From contig CAWJTH010000207.1 of assembly GCA_963845495.1 (NCBI GenBank), positions 11,783 through 75,782 on the forward strand: a stretch of DNA of 64,000 nt. Reading direction: 5' to 3'. The position numbers and the translations under genes are program-made. The notes beneath the pieces were generated by a model. The model made no database searches, was not told the DNA's origin, and worked only from the letters and a program-made list of their open reading frames with translations. Each line of letters starts with the position of its first letter. Positions within the stretch are counted from its first letter, which is position 1. Positions 25,419 through 34,096 of the stretch are shown piece by piece. Origin of the DNA: JAZKFT01 sp963845495. GTDB lineage: Bacteria; Bacteroidota; Bacteroidia; Chitinophagales; Chitinophagaceae.

Positions 25419-27170
25419 ATGGCATTTAATAAAAATATATTTATAATAATCTGTTGTTTATGTGTTTTGTTTGGCTGTAAAAAAGACAAACCGCAATCTT
25501 CGGCAAAAGCAATTACCTCGTTCAAGTTTAGCCCAACCGTTAATGTTAATTGGTCGGCCGATGTGTACGGGGTTATAAAAAACGATAGCATTATTATAAG
25601 TTTATCCCAAGGAACTGTTGTTGCCAATTTAATCCCCACCATCGTATTTACCGGCAAAACCATTTCCCCATCGGTAAACGCGGCACAAAATTTTTCTAAT
25701 CCGGTTACCTACACGGTTACAGCTGATGATGGTTCTATTGCTCAATACAAGGTGGTGGTTGTTTTTTTATCAACGCAAAAATTAATCACCAGTTTTGTTT
25801 TAAAGGCAGCTCAAAATGCAGGTTTAACCGCTGATATTAACGGAACAATAGGAACAGATACTATCTCATTGCATATTCCTGTGGGTTTCGATTTAACCAA
25901 ACTTACACCTATCATTACCTATATAGGCAGTAGTATTACCCCCAACAGTTTAACGTCTACTAATTTTTCTTCGCCCGTTCAATATACCGTTACGGCGCAA
26001 GATGGCAGTACGAAAACATATACTGTTATAGCATCGTACAATGCAATGGTTTATATAGCAGGCAGCGATGGGTATTTATATGCGCTTGACGCCGCAACGG
26101 GAGCAATAACATGGAAATTTAACGATGACGGTCAAATGGCCAATCCTGCATATGCAGACAATACCATTTTTGTAGGCGATAGCAAGGGACAGTTTTATGC
26201 GTTTAATGCAGCTACAGGTACCGTTAAATGGAATGTCAGTTTATCTACGGCAGGATATTCAATGGCAACGGTACACGACGGAAAAGTGATTGCTGTACTG
26301 GATAACGGCGGCAATAAAATAATTGCTTTAGATGAAAACTCGGGCAAATTATTATGGGAATCTGCCGCTGTTGGGTTTAGTGCTTCCGTTCCTAATGCGG
26401 TTTCACAAGTGGCTCCTATTGTTGAAAATGGATTTGTGATAGTAGCCACTTATTGGGAAGGTCCATTCGCTTACAATGAAAACACAGGCCAGCTCATTTG
26501 GTCGGTTATTGGAGAAAAAGCCACCGAGTGCCAGCCTGCTTACAGCAATGGTGCCGTTTACAATGGTACGGAAGGTAACGTTGCAACGGCTTACGATGCA
26601 ACGACCGGTGCTATAAAATGGACACAAGGCCGCCCAACCTATAATGGGCAATTGGCCTATTGGTTTAACAATTACTCAAGTCCAACCGTTTCGGGAAATA
26701 CGGTTTATACTGGTGGAAGTATTTTTTATTATAACAATATCGGTTCTACCACTGCAGTCGGGCACATGTTTGCCATTAATAGTGCCGACGGTTCGGTAAT
26801 CTGGAAATATGCCGGTATAGATGAAGGAGTTGGAAGTGGCACCTTTGGATGCCCGGTTGTATTGAACAACGTTTTATATTGTGGTGATAACATCGGGCAT
26901 TTATATGCGTTGGATGCATCCACTGGTGTTTTGAACTGGTCGAAAAGAATATCGAACATACCACAAAATGTAAGTTATCCAACCCATCCTGTAATTGCCA
27001 ACGGCCAATTGTTTGTAGTGGAGTACGATAATATGTTGCACATGCTAAGTGCCGCAAACGGAAACAAGTTATGGAGCTTTCTTGGCAGTAAAAGCATCAA
27101 CACGCTTCCCTGTGTGGTAGATGCGAATGGCAATGTGTTTTATTCCAGTTTTTCTGGGGACGTAAATTGA
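25419..27170 (+). CDS. DUF5018-repeat and PQQ-like beta-propeller lipoprotein
   Basis: 583 residues, lipobox LFGC (Cys19-20) followed by KKDK. Two DUF5018-type Ig-like repeats (about 30-115 and 118-205) each run from an ITSF(K/V) start to a VTYTVTADDGS or VQYTVTAQDGS end. A seven- or eight-bladed PQQ-type propeller (about 210-583) follows, with repeated blades such as YLYALDAATGAITWKF, QFYAFNAATGTVKWNV, HLYALDASTGVLNWSK and MLHMLSAANGNKLWSF. There are no dehydrogenase catalytic residues, so a binding or scaffolding role at the cell surface is more likely than an enzyme. It forms a tandem pair with the short propeller gene before it and ends 260 nt before a convergent gene. Confidence 0.82.
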   Translation: MAFNKNIFIIICCLCVLFGCKKDKPQSSAKAITSFKFSPTVNVNWSADVYGVIKNDSIIISLSQGTVVANLIPTIVFTGKTISPSVNAAQNFSNPVTYTVTADDGSIAQYKVVVVFLSTQKLITSFVLKAAQNAGLTADINGTIGTDTISLHIPVGFDLTKLTPIITYIGSSITPNSLTSTNFSSPVQYTVTAQDGSTKTYTVIASYNAMVYIAGSDGYLYALDAATGAITWKFNDDGQMANPAYADNTIFVGDSKGQFYAFNAATGTVKWNVSLSTAGYSMATVHDGKVIAVLDNGGNKIIALDENSGKLLWESAAVGFSASVPNAVSQVAPIVENGFVIVATYWEGPFAYNENTGQLIWSVIGEKATECQPAYSNGAVYNGTEGNVATAYDATTGAIKWTQGRPTYNGQLAYWFNNYSSPTVSGNTVYTGGSIFYYNNIGSTTAVGHMFAINSADGSVIWKYAGIDEGVGSGTFGCPVVLNNVLYCGDNIGHLYALDASTGVLNWSKRISNIPQNVSYPTHPVIANGQLFVVEYDNMLHMLSAANGNKLWSFLGSKSINTLPCVVDANGNVFYSSFSGDVN

Positions 27171-27429
27171 CCTGCAACCAATTGCTCCCGATATGGTATC
27201 GGCCCGGTTTATGTTTCATTAATTGGAATGGGTGAATTAGAACACTAGTTTGGAATATATATTGAATGTTTTGACTAAGCAACAAAATATAAATCTATTA
27301 AATAGCTTACCGTTGCTTGTCCAGTACCAACCACTGATTAGGTTGCAAATTGTTGATTGTGCTTCCGCTAGCCACCATATTACAAACCGCTTGTTGCTTG
27401 CCGGCGTTTTTCTTGTCGATGGTCTTTAC

Positions 27430-27825
27430 TTATTTCAAATAAATCGTCCAAAATATAAAGCTTAAATATGTCCATAAGAAAATGAATAAAATGTGGACCG
27501 TAGTTTCAAAAGTTTTTCCTTTCCAAAGTTTTGGTGAATAACCAAAAAACTGAATAACCAGCCTTGTTGTCCAAAATACACCAAGTCCCAAAGATATTTT
27601 TTTACCGAGGTTTGTTTCAGTTAGGTCGTTGGGTGATGTCAAACAAAGCAAACCCATAAGAAAAATTGTCAAGGCTATAAAGAACATATGAACCATGATC
27701 ATTTGTCGGTTAATTAAACTCAATGAACTAAGTTCTTTGCCCCAATTAAAATACTTTGGGAAGACAATGTGAACCAGTGCTAATGTTATTAAAAGAGTTC
27801 CGATTATTTTTAGGTGAAGATGCAT
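27430..27825 (-). CDS. Four-helix integral membrane protein
   Basis: 131 residues with four membrane segments: HLKIIGTLLITLALVHIVF, MIMVHMFFIALTIFLMGLL, KKISLGLGVFWTTRLVIQFF and VHILFIFLWTYLSFIFWTI. A conserved loop PKYFNWGKELSSLSLINRQ lies between helices 1 and 2. The family is a conserved membrane protein without assigned function. It is the last gene of a four-gene minus-strand operon (DoxX-like, DUF2071, methyltransferase, this gene), 13 nt after the methyltransferase. The neighbours suggest a role in membrane or small-molecule modification; that is inference. Confidence 0.8.
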   Translation of the reverse strand: MHLHLKIIGTLLITLALVHIVFPKYFNWGKELSSLSLINRQMIMVHMFFIALTIFLMGLLCLTSPNDLTETNLGKKISLGLGVFWTTRLVIQFFGYSPKLWKGKTFETTVHILFIFLWTYLSFIFWTIYLK

Positions 27826-27838
27826 TTATATAAAAAAA

Positions 27839-28591
27839 TTATGGGCTACAGTTGAAGATAGACATAAAGGGTGTGAATTTGGTTTCGTCAAACGAGGAAA
27901 ACCCTGCTTTTTCAAATGCTTTTTTCCAAGCCCTTTTGGGGAAGAAATGTGTAAAGCCAACCGAGAATGCAAGAAAGTTTGGAAAATCCCGTAAGTGTTC
28001 AACCATAATTACCTTTCCGTTTGCCTTACATAACCTGTTGCATTCCTTTAAAAACTGAATTTTTTCCTCGTGTGACCTTATTTCATGAACAGCTGATAAC
28101 AAGAAAATGATGTCGACCGAATTATCTTTTAGAGGGATCGAGTTTGATATTATTTGTTGGGTATCAGGATAAACTAAACTTACTTTTCTTGCTCTTATAA
28201 TAGCTGGCTCGGTGTGTTGTTCTGCATTGTAAAAATCAAATACCTTTAAGTCGGATTGCGGAAATAAGTTTTTGATAATAAAACTTGTTTCATCAAAGCC
28301 GGCGTTAATGTTTAAGATTTGTTTCGCATCGGGATCTCCAATGTCGATACTTTTCAACCATTCGAAATTATAATACCCAGAAAAATCATACACATAAGCC
28401 GAAACAATTAATGGCATTACAAGGCCGTACAAAAAAGCCAAAACGACTATCCAATACAAAAGGTTGGACCAATTGAATATCAGGTGACCCATAACCATTA
28501 AAGCCAAGGCTACCAGGCCAAATACGTAAAAATGCCGGTTGAAACTTAAAATATTTAATACCCCTTGAAATTTTCTTCTAGTTATTTCCAT
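27839..28591 (-). CDS. Membrane-anchored class I SAM-dependent methyltransferase
   Basis: 250 residues. Two N-terminal membrane helices (about 20-37 and 42-68: FYVFGLVALALMVMGHLIF and YWIVVLAFLYGLVMPLIVSA) precede a Rossmann-type methyltransferase domain. Motif I is unusual, ILNINAGFDETS, keeping only one of the usual glycines. The post-I acidic FDFYN, the motif IV region VDIIFLLSAVHEI, and LKECNRLCKANGKVIMVEH fit a class I enzyme. The start overlaps the DUF2071 gene by 10 nt, implying translational coupling. The substrate is unknown; the two-helix anchor suggests a membrane-associated target. The C-terminal part (FFPKRAWKKAFEKAGF) is typical of lipid or small-molecule methyltransferases. Confidence 0.82.
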   Translation of the reverse strand: MEITRRKFQGVLNILSFNRHFYVFGLVALALMVMGHLIFNWSNLLYWIVVLAFLYGLVMPLIVSAYVYDFSGYYNFEWLKSIDIGDPDAKQILNINAGFDETSFIIKNLFPQSDLKVFDFYNAEQHTEPAIIRARKVSLVYPDTQQIISNSIPLKDNSVDIIFLLSAVHEIRSHEEKIQFLKECNRLCKANGKVIMVEHLRDFPNFLAFSVGFTHFFPKRAWKKAFEKAGFSSFDETKFTPFMSIFNCSP

Positions 28592-29325
28592 GCTTCAATT
28601 TTGCCTTTTTTCCAATAGTAGGGAATGTTTTTGATTACAAAGGCATTTGCCAATAGTGGGTCTTCAAGGTTTAGGGAATTTAGAAACCCGAAATCGTAAC
28701 CAATTACTTTTACAGGACCGGGTGTCCAGTTTTGTCTGACGCCCTCAATAATTAAAACTTCCTTTGTATTTGGGTTGTAAGTGAATGTAAAAGGCAATGG
28801 CCCGGCAAACCTTCTGGCTTCTTTCCAATCGGTAAACGGCGAATTTTTGGGCAATGGGATTTCTCCTTGTTCCGCTGATTTATCTATTGTTACTTTAAAA
28901 TTTGAATTTGTTGATGAAATTTCTTTTGAATTTATTTGTTCCTTTTGAAGAATGTCGGTCGTTGAGTAATTGTAGTGGGTAAAGATGTTGCCCATAAATT
29001 CCATTTTCTTCTTATCGGTTTCCGATTTCAGGATGTATAATCCGCGTAAATTCTTTCCGGCATTGTTTGTGTAACGCACAAAAACACGATATCCGATTAA
29101 AAAAAAGTCGTTGCCTATAAACTTGGGGAAACCTTTTGGCCTCAGGTCTTTTGTTTGAACCATTGCTATTGCTATAAAAGCCCATTTTTCATTAAATGTA
29201 TCCAATTGCAAACATTCCGGTATATAAGTTTTCAACTGTTCTTTCGGAACTGCAAATGTCAATACAAGGGAACTTTCAAAAAAAGCTTCAACTGTAAACG
29301 GATGATTTTTAAGGAATGAAAGCAT
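28582..29325 (-). CDS. DUF2071 (YqjF-like) protein
   Basis: 247 residues resembling the DUF2071 family, whose fold is related to acetoacetate decarboxylase. Typical early segment: ESSLVLTFAVPKEQLKTYIPECLQLDTF, then WAFIAIAMVQTKDLRPKGFP and GYRVFVRYTNNAGKNLRGLYIL. The end has FGFLNSLNLEDPLLANAFVIKNIPYYWKKG. No catalytic activity has been established for the family. It lies 1 nt after the DoxX-like gene and overlaps the methyltransferase start by 10 nt. The same grouping (DoxX-like, DUF2071, methyltransferase) is a compact unit here. No signal peptide, so cytoplasmic. Confidence 0.82.
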   Translation of the reverse strand: MLSFLKNHPFTVEAFFESSLVLTFAVPKEQLKTYIPECLQLDTFNEKWAFIAIAMVQTKDLRPKGFPKFIGNDFFLIGYRVFVRYTNNAGKNLRGLYILKSETDKKKMEFMGNIFTHYNYSTTDILQKEQINSKEISSTNSNFKVTIDKSAEQGEIPLPKNSPFTDWKEARRFAGPLPFTFTYNPNTKEVLIIEGVRQNWTPGPVKVIGYDFGFLNSLNLEDPLLANAFVIKNIPYYWKKGKIEAWK

Positions 29326-29326
29326 A

Positions 29327-29716
29327 CTATGTTTGTTGGGCTGGTTTTTTGTTTAAGTAAAACCCGTTGAAGGAAACAACAAGTATAAATAGAAAGGCAA
29401 ATAAAGCATTCAGCCTGCCCCAAAGCAATAAGTCGGGTACAAGGATAAATTCAAGTGTGTTCATTGTTGCAACAATTACAATTTGAGCAATAGCGTTAAG
29501 CCGTGTTTTAATTTTGCTTAAAACCCAAATCGCCATGAAAGTTTCTGAACAGCCGATGGCAATCGTCAAAAGCCAGGGATGTTCAATTCCTAAAATTTTG
29601 GCTACGATTTGTTGGTGTCTTGGCACAAGGTTTAGCACTTTACAAAATAGCCCGTTTGCAATCCAAACTGTCGCAATGCAATAAGTCAGAAGTTTATGGA
29701 CTGCTTTATCCGTCAT
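29327..29716 (-). CDS. DoxX-like membrane protein
   Basis: 129 residues with four membrane helices: TYCIATVWIANGLFCKVL, WLLTIAIGCSETFMAIWVL, AIAQIVIVATMNTLEFIL and LNALFAFLFILVVSFNGFY. The pattern (VWIANGLFCKVLNLVPRHQQIV and the SET motif in helix 2) matches DoxX-like family members. Related proteins act in membrane redox complexes, but this branch is uncharacterised. First gene of the four-gene operon running to 27430. The 229-nt gap above it holds a repeat shared with the gap near 31.3 kb. Confidence 0.8.
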   Translation of the reverse strand: MTDKAVHKLLTYCIATVWIANGLFCKVLNLVPRHQQIVAKILGIEHPWLLTIAIGCSETFMAIWVLSKIKTRLNAIAQIVIVATMNTLEFILVPDLLLWGRLNALFAFLFILVVSFNGFYLNKKPAQQT

Positions 29717-29798
29717 GGTTTATAGGTTGTCGCACTACGCTTGCAGGCAACTTTTAAGGTTCGGCGATAGGATGGGTTTTGAAAATCGTCCGCCCGGA

Positions 29799-29855
29799 AC
29801 CGCAGCCCGATAAAAATACAAAAGATAAAGTTAACAAACAAAAGCCCAACAGGAT
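29799..29855. repeat. Accessory-region spacer repeat, copy 1
   Basis: A stretch with ccgcag, an A-rich run, aagttaacaa and aacaggatt in the same order and similar spacing occurs here and at 31309-31375. Over the 30-nt core the two copies agree at about 24 positions by eye. Both copies lie in gaps between orphan genes of the accessory stretch. Confidence 0.45.
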
Positions 29856-29945
29856 TACTTCCGCCGAAACCGCTGCTAATAGCGATAAAATGCCGAAGCT
29901 AACAACGCCCGGCCACCATATTGCCAAACCGCCGGTTGGCTGCTG

Positions 29946-30215
29946 TTATTTTTGGCCGTCCCTTAAATTGTCAAGTTCGGGTGAAGCAGAAACCCTTGAA
30001 ACAAAATCTACTGTTCCCCGCTTTTTCCAAATTTTTGTCGCAAAAACAATCCCTACAGTCAAACCTAAAGCTGCAATAACTATCCCGACAACTAGCCCTG
30101 TTGCACTTTGGTATATCCCATAAACGGCAAGCCCAATGACAAGCCCCAAAAATAATGGTGAGGCCACAATTTGCATCCGAGCAAAAAATGAAGTTATCCA
30201 TTCAAGTGTTTTCAT
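29946..30215 (-). CDS. Small two-helix membrane protein
   Basis: 89 residues with two closely spaced membrane helices (IVASPLFLGLVIGLAVYGIY and ATGLVVGIVIAALGLTVGIV) and a basic, probably cytoplasmic, tail (TKIWKKRGTVDFVSRV). Not recognised as a named family. It is flanked by 230-nt and 190-nt gaps on the same strand and has no clear operon partner. Its composition fits the neighbours. Coding is supported by the clean helix pattern and start; function unknown. Confidence 0.6.
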   Translation of the reverse strand: MKTLEWITSFFARMQIVASPLFLGLVIGLAVYGIYQSATGLVVGIVIAALGLTVGIVFATKIWKKRGTVDFVSRVSASPELDNLRDGQK

Positions 30216-30405
30216 TTTTATACCGTTTAATATGTAAAACCCTGGTTCATTTATATTGAGGTTCGGTTTGTGAGACTATTTAAATTCGTCACTTTTTACG
30301 CAGTTCATGTTAGCTGTTGTTTTTTTCGTTCTGAAGGCTGAAAATTTCGTTTATCCCCCGCTTTTCGCCTAACCATTCAAAACACTTTTCCAAGTCATCG
30401 ATAAC

Positions 30406-31231
30406 TTATTGGGTTATATATTTTAAATATTCTCTCCTTCCTTTTTTAAAGTCCCATGAACATAAGTATCGTCCAAGCCCTTTCCTTGTTTTATAGTTTC
30501 TGTCAGAGTTTATATAAGATTGATTAATTTCTTTTATTTCAAACATTCCAAGCATATCCTTGGGTAATTCTTCATATTGTGGATAACCAGTCCAAAAGTT
30601 TTTAGACTTGCCAAATGATTGAAGTAAGGCAATTATTTGCTTTTGTCTGTCGGGAATTTCAATATCTAACTCATCCAGAATCTGAGAAAAATAATACTTT
30701 TTTGTATTGTCAAACTTCTCCCAATAATTATTAAAACATCTCGGAGAGATATTTAACCAATTCGCTTCTTCAATTTTACTTTCGCTAAATCTATTTTTGT
30801 CCAAAGTTCTGTCTTGGAGCGGTTTTGTTAAACCAAGTTCGGCAAAAAAGGTTAACAGATCGTCACTTGGCAAGTTCGGCATCCCCGTCCCATTTGTCAT
30901 AGCGGATAGAAACACCATGGTGAAAACCGATTGTCGCTTTAAGTTGAACACCGGAAAACAATTCGATGGCATGGTCGCCTAAACACATACAATAGAACCC
31001 GGTTTTATTTTCATCGATTTCCAACAATGATTTTAACCTATCGATGCTGTCTTGTCGTGAAATTGTCAAGACAACATTCCCATTGATTGCCTTGTCGTTG
31101 CTTACACCGCTTTGTTTGACAATGACCTTGTCGACATTTTCAAATAATTTTTCCAAGTTATTATTTGTCGGCTTGGGAAGTCTTTCAGGTCCTTCCTTCG
31201 ATTTTCCATTTATCAAGTCTAATGTTGCCAT
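30406..31231 (-). pseudogene. Orphan gene interrupted by a one-base frameshift
   Basis: Two overlapping frames on the same strand join into one protein of about 275 residues. The first begins MATLDLINGKSKEGPERL (ATG at 31231) and reads to GVSIRYDKWDGDAELAK then stops at 30863. The second carries on as SDDLLTFFAELGLTKPLQDRT and ends RREYLKYITQ. Removing one A at about 30866-30868 links them as ...AELA-SDDLL.... I do not recognise the family; it looks cytoplasmic and mixed alpha/beta, and its style (single small gene among SUKH and TPR genes) is like immunity or accessory proteins. Either a real pseudogene or a sequencing error. Confidence 0.6.
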
Positions 31232-31308
31232 AGTTGGGATTGTCGGTGAAGTAACAGATAACGACGGATTGTTGCTGAAGATGGGAATTTTGTTGCTGTG
31301 TGTACCCA

Positions 31309-31375
31309 CAACCGCAGCTTTACAAAAAAAATAAAAGCACAAGTTAACAACTAACTGCCGAACAGGATTCGGATA
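31309..31375. repeat. Accessory-region spacer repeat, copy 2
   Basis: Second copy of the spacer described at 29799-29855. It also holds a small hairpin, CCGAA-CAGGA-TTCGG (31358-31372). Opposite it, just after the stop of the 31463 gene, a gttagtggcagtt stretch (31449-31461) pairs with aacaactaactgcc (31346-31359), giving a loose inverted repeat around the gap. Confidence 0.4.
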
Positions 31376-31462
31376 AATTTGGTTGAGGAACGGTAGCGAT
31401 TTATTGCAGATTGATTTTCCTTCCGTCCGTTTGGAAGCAATACTTTTGTTAGTGGCAGTTGT

Positions 31463-32284
31463 TTATTTCCAAAATTTCCACCACTTTTTTTGAGTATGGC
31501 TTAAGGTCTCTCTTTGCCTACTTAATTCCCGGCTCAAATCTTCTACCAACTGGGATGATTTGATTTTGTCAGCAGGTTTGTTTACCAACAGTAGATTTTG
31601 CTTGATCCAAAATATACCTGGGGTAGCCTGATATGTGGTTATGTAATCTATCAAGTAATTTTTCCCGTGTTCCCACTCGTTCCCGTTCACCCTACAGTCA
31701 CAATCAATTTGCGAATTATTTATTTTGGACATGAAAGTTCGGATGTAATATAATCCTGGGGTGCCAAATAACGAATCTGTCATTGGCTGAAAAAGGGTTT
31801 GTTGAATTTGCTTTTGGTCTTTTTCATTTTCAGCAATTTCCAATTTATCCTTGTTTTGTGATGCTTCCAAGCGAGGGCCAAAAAACAAATCCCAGCCTAT
31901 AATTTCGTTTAACTCACCTGAATAACTGACAGTTTCTGCATAACCTCCAAGCAAATTATCTGAGCTGCACAAGTGGTCATGGATCGGCGTAAAATCCGAA
32001 ATTATCCAGTTATTAAAAGCCTGCTCTACTGCTTTTCTATAGTTATCTCCCAAGCCTATGGCCGTTTCGCTTATTCCCTCCGGTATTCTTTCAAAATGTC
32101 TGCATGATATGTTAAGTACTACCGAACAGCTCTCTCTTTCAGGCTTCTCAGCTTTTAGAACCTTTGCTTCAATTATTAAATTCAGGGGCTGAAATAAAAT
32201 TCCGTTGACATCTTTATTTATTGCATAACCTGCCTTTAAAAATGATTCTGCTAAGGTGTTATATAAGTCTATCTCTGTATCCAC
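31463..32284 (-). CDS. Orphan cytoplasmic protein (possibly DUF6348-like)
   Basis: 273 residues without signal or membrane segment. Segments: YNTLAESFLKAGYAINKDVNG, then VVLNISCRHFERIPEGISETAIGLGD, RKAVEQAFNNWIISDFTPIHD, and LYYIRTFMSKINNSQIDCDCRVNG. This layout recalls the DUF6348 group often seen beside polymorphic-toxin immunity genes, but I am not certain. The C-terminal tail is basic and aromatic (HTQKKWWKFWK). It is a single-gene unit with structured gaps on both sides, in a run of same-strand orphan genes. Function unknown. Confidence 0.6.
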   Translation of the reverse strand: MDTEIDLYNTLAESFLKAGYAINKDVNGILFQPLNLIIEAKVLKAEKPERESCSVVLNISCRHFERIPEGISETAIGLGDNYRKAVEQAFNNWIISDFTPIHDHLCSSDNLLGGYAETVSYSGELNEIIGWDLFFGPRLEASQNKDKLEIAENEKDQKQIQQTLFQPMTDSLFGTPGLYYIRTFMSKINNSQIDCDCRVNGNEWEHGKNYLIDYITTYQATPGIFWIKQNLLLVNKPADKIKSSQLVEDLSRELSRQRETLSHTQKKWWKFWK

Positions 32285-32453
32285 AATATTTCAAACGACA
32301 GATTGGTTGAGTAAATAATATTCTTAAGATCTTTCCACAATTTGCCCCAAACTCAAAAGTGGGCGAAACCGCCGGGATAAAACGGATTGGATCAATGCAT
32401 TTCTGCGCTTTTTATATTTGTGTTGTGAGACGACACTCATCTTCAATTTAAAC

Positions 32454-33074
32454 CTAAAATCCCAATTGTTTTAATTTAATTCTAACTTCTTTGAAATCTT
32501 TATACCTACATTTATTTACCTTCCCCTGAGCATCGCCTTCGAAACAATAAAATTGGTTACTTAACTTTTCAAAATATTTAAGCTTTGGGGCGGGGTCTAA
32601 TAAATTGGGATTGTCATAAATATGTGTTTCGTAATAAATACCATCAATATCAGCACCTTTATGTATGCTTTTATAACTGACCATGATTGCAATTTCTCTT
32701 TCTTTATCCTTATCAGCATTGACAAAAAATACCGTTTCAATAATTGGTTCCCCGCCATAATCCTCCATAAAACTATCTATTAAAATTTGCTTGTAAGTAT
32801 TTGGGGCGGTCGGAACCAAGACATGGCCGACAATATAAGTTTCTTCCCCTGTTTCGTTTTCGTACCTGGTTGTTTTCGTATAGCGAAGGAAACATAAAAT
32901 GACTTTTTTTAGTGGATCCCACTCCTTCGTTTCAATGACAGGATGTGCGAGCGCATCTACTTTAAAAATCCTTTTAATAAAGACATCTGTTGACTCGCTT
33001 GTTTGACGAACGTAAGTCTGGCCATGAAGATTGGAATAAGCAAAAACTGTGATTAGTAAAAAAAGTCTGCTCAT
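32454..33074 (-). CDS. Secreted protein of unknown function
   Basis: 206 residues with a signal peptide (MSRLFLLITVFAYSNLHGQ). The mature part is rich in beta-strand-forming segments (KVILCFLRYTKTTRY, EETYIVGHVLVPT, EREIAIMVSYKSIHKGADIDG) and ends KECRYKDF-like KVNKCRYKDFKEVRIKLKQL. It has no recognised family motif. It follows the TPR lipoprotein gene on the same strand (136-nt gap), so both could be co-transcribed. Probably periplasmic or surface exposed. Confidence 0.6.
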   Translation of the reverse strand: MSRLFLLITVFAYSNLHGQTYVRQTSESTDVFIKRIFKVDALAHPVIETKEWDPLKKVILCFLRYTKTTRYENETGEETYIVGHVLVPTAPNTYKQILIDSFMEDYGGEPIIETVFFVNADKDKEREIAIMVSYKSIHKGADIDGIYYETHIYDNPNLLDPAPKLKYFEKLSNQFYCFEGDAQGKVNKCRYKDFKEVRIKLKQLGF

Positions 33075-33210
33075 TACGGTTGTTTGGTTAATATCATAAT
33101 TGGAACGAAATTAACGAGATCAACAAGTATTATTGCTTCTATTTCTATGACAAAGGTACAATCCATCAATTTTTTACAAAGCTCGCCCAATGTAAGTAGC
33201 ACTATTGTTG

Positions 33211-33921
33211 TCAATTGCAGTTTTGGTCTATAATTGGTTGGGCCCTGACATATCCTTTGTCGACTGATTGCTTCCAATATTTGCAGGCTGACTCCTTGTC
33301 GCCAAGTTGAAATTTGCAAAGTCCGATGCTAAAATATGCTTCGCCAAAGTCACCATTCAAAGCAATTACTTTTTCAAAATCCTCTATTGCCTTATCGTTG
33401 TCTTGAAGCAAAAGTTTACCAAGTCCGCGGTTATAAAAAGCTTCATAGTTTGACGAATCCAACGAAATGGATTTGTCGAGCAATTTAATACCCGAGGTGT
33501 CTCTTGTTCTTATCTTACAAAGCCCAAGGTTACAAAGGATTTGTGCATTGTTTGGGTCTTTTTGGTTTGCTTTTTCAAGGTCTGTTATTGCCTCCAGGAA
33601 TTTTTGAAGCTTTAAATACATATCCCCTCCTTGTCAATGCCTGTATCTGGTCGAGAATTATTGCCAAGAGCAAATTATAATTATCTAACGCCTCATGAAA
33701 TTTCCTTTCAAATTCAAGTGCTTGCCCTTTATTAATATAAGCTTGAACAAAATCATTTTTCTTTTTGATTGCTTGGTCGTATTGCTCAATTGCCTTGCCA
33801 AAATCTTTTTGCCTATAAAAATTGTCTCCTTTGTCTAAATACTGTTCCGGCGATGTTTGCGAACAAGAAAAAAAGTGATGGGCAACAAAAATCCGAGTAA
33901 GGATATAAAATTTTTTATCAT
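33211..33921 (-). pseudogene. TPR lipoprotein with two one-base frameshifts
   Basis: Tetratricopeptide-repeat lipoprotein. Read with two corrections it gives MIKNFISLLGFLLPITFF-SCSQTSPEQYLDKGD (signal peptide plus lipobox), then TPR units FGKAIEQYDQAIKKKNDF, FHEALDNYNLL, FLEAITDLEKANQKDPN, LLDKSISLDSSNYEAFYNRG, AIEDFEKVIALNGDFGEAYF and a Sel1-like end ACKYWKQSVDKGYVRAQ. The first break lies in a run of seven A (33868-33874, eight needed). The second is in a run of four C (33624-33627, five needed). Both are single-base losses in homopolymers, which points to sequencing or assembly error more than decay. About 237 residues when corrected. A probable binding scaffold in the periplasm. Confidence 0.7.
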
Positions 33922-33979
33922 GTTTGTTTGCTGTTGGCAATAATATATATTATAATGGTATTATATCCCCAAAGGGGCT

Positions 33980-33992
33980 ATTGATAATCAAT
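33980..33992. promoter_or_regulatory. ATTGATAATCAAT palindrome upstream of the TPR gene
   Basis: Perfect 13-bp palindrome about 60 nt upstream of the TPR lipoprotein start, at a position like that of the 24658-24672 site. Just beside it lies CCCCAAAGGGG (33967-33977). A -7 box is less clear here. Confidence 0.4.
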
Positions 33993-34096
33993 GCTTAGTT
34001 TTATACACTATGTATCGTTGTTATACAAATGCCTTTTTATATTCATTCGATTTGTAAGATAGAAACAATAGATAGCTTGTAATCTTCTTTGATAAT

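Noticed and set aside
27250..27465. 71-codon plus-strand open frame after the PQQ-propeller gene
   Set aside because: It overlaps the 3' end of the convergent membrane-protein gene and has no recognisable pattern.
29779..30123. 114-codon plus-strand open frame rich in Lys, Thr and Pro
   Set aside because: It lies antisense to the small two-helix membrane protein and over a spacer repeat; composition is that of a shadow frame.
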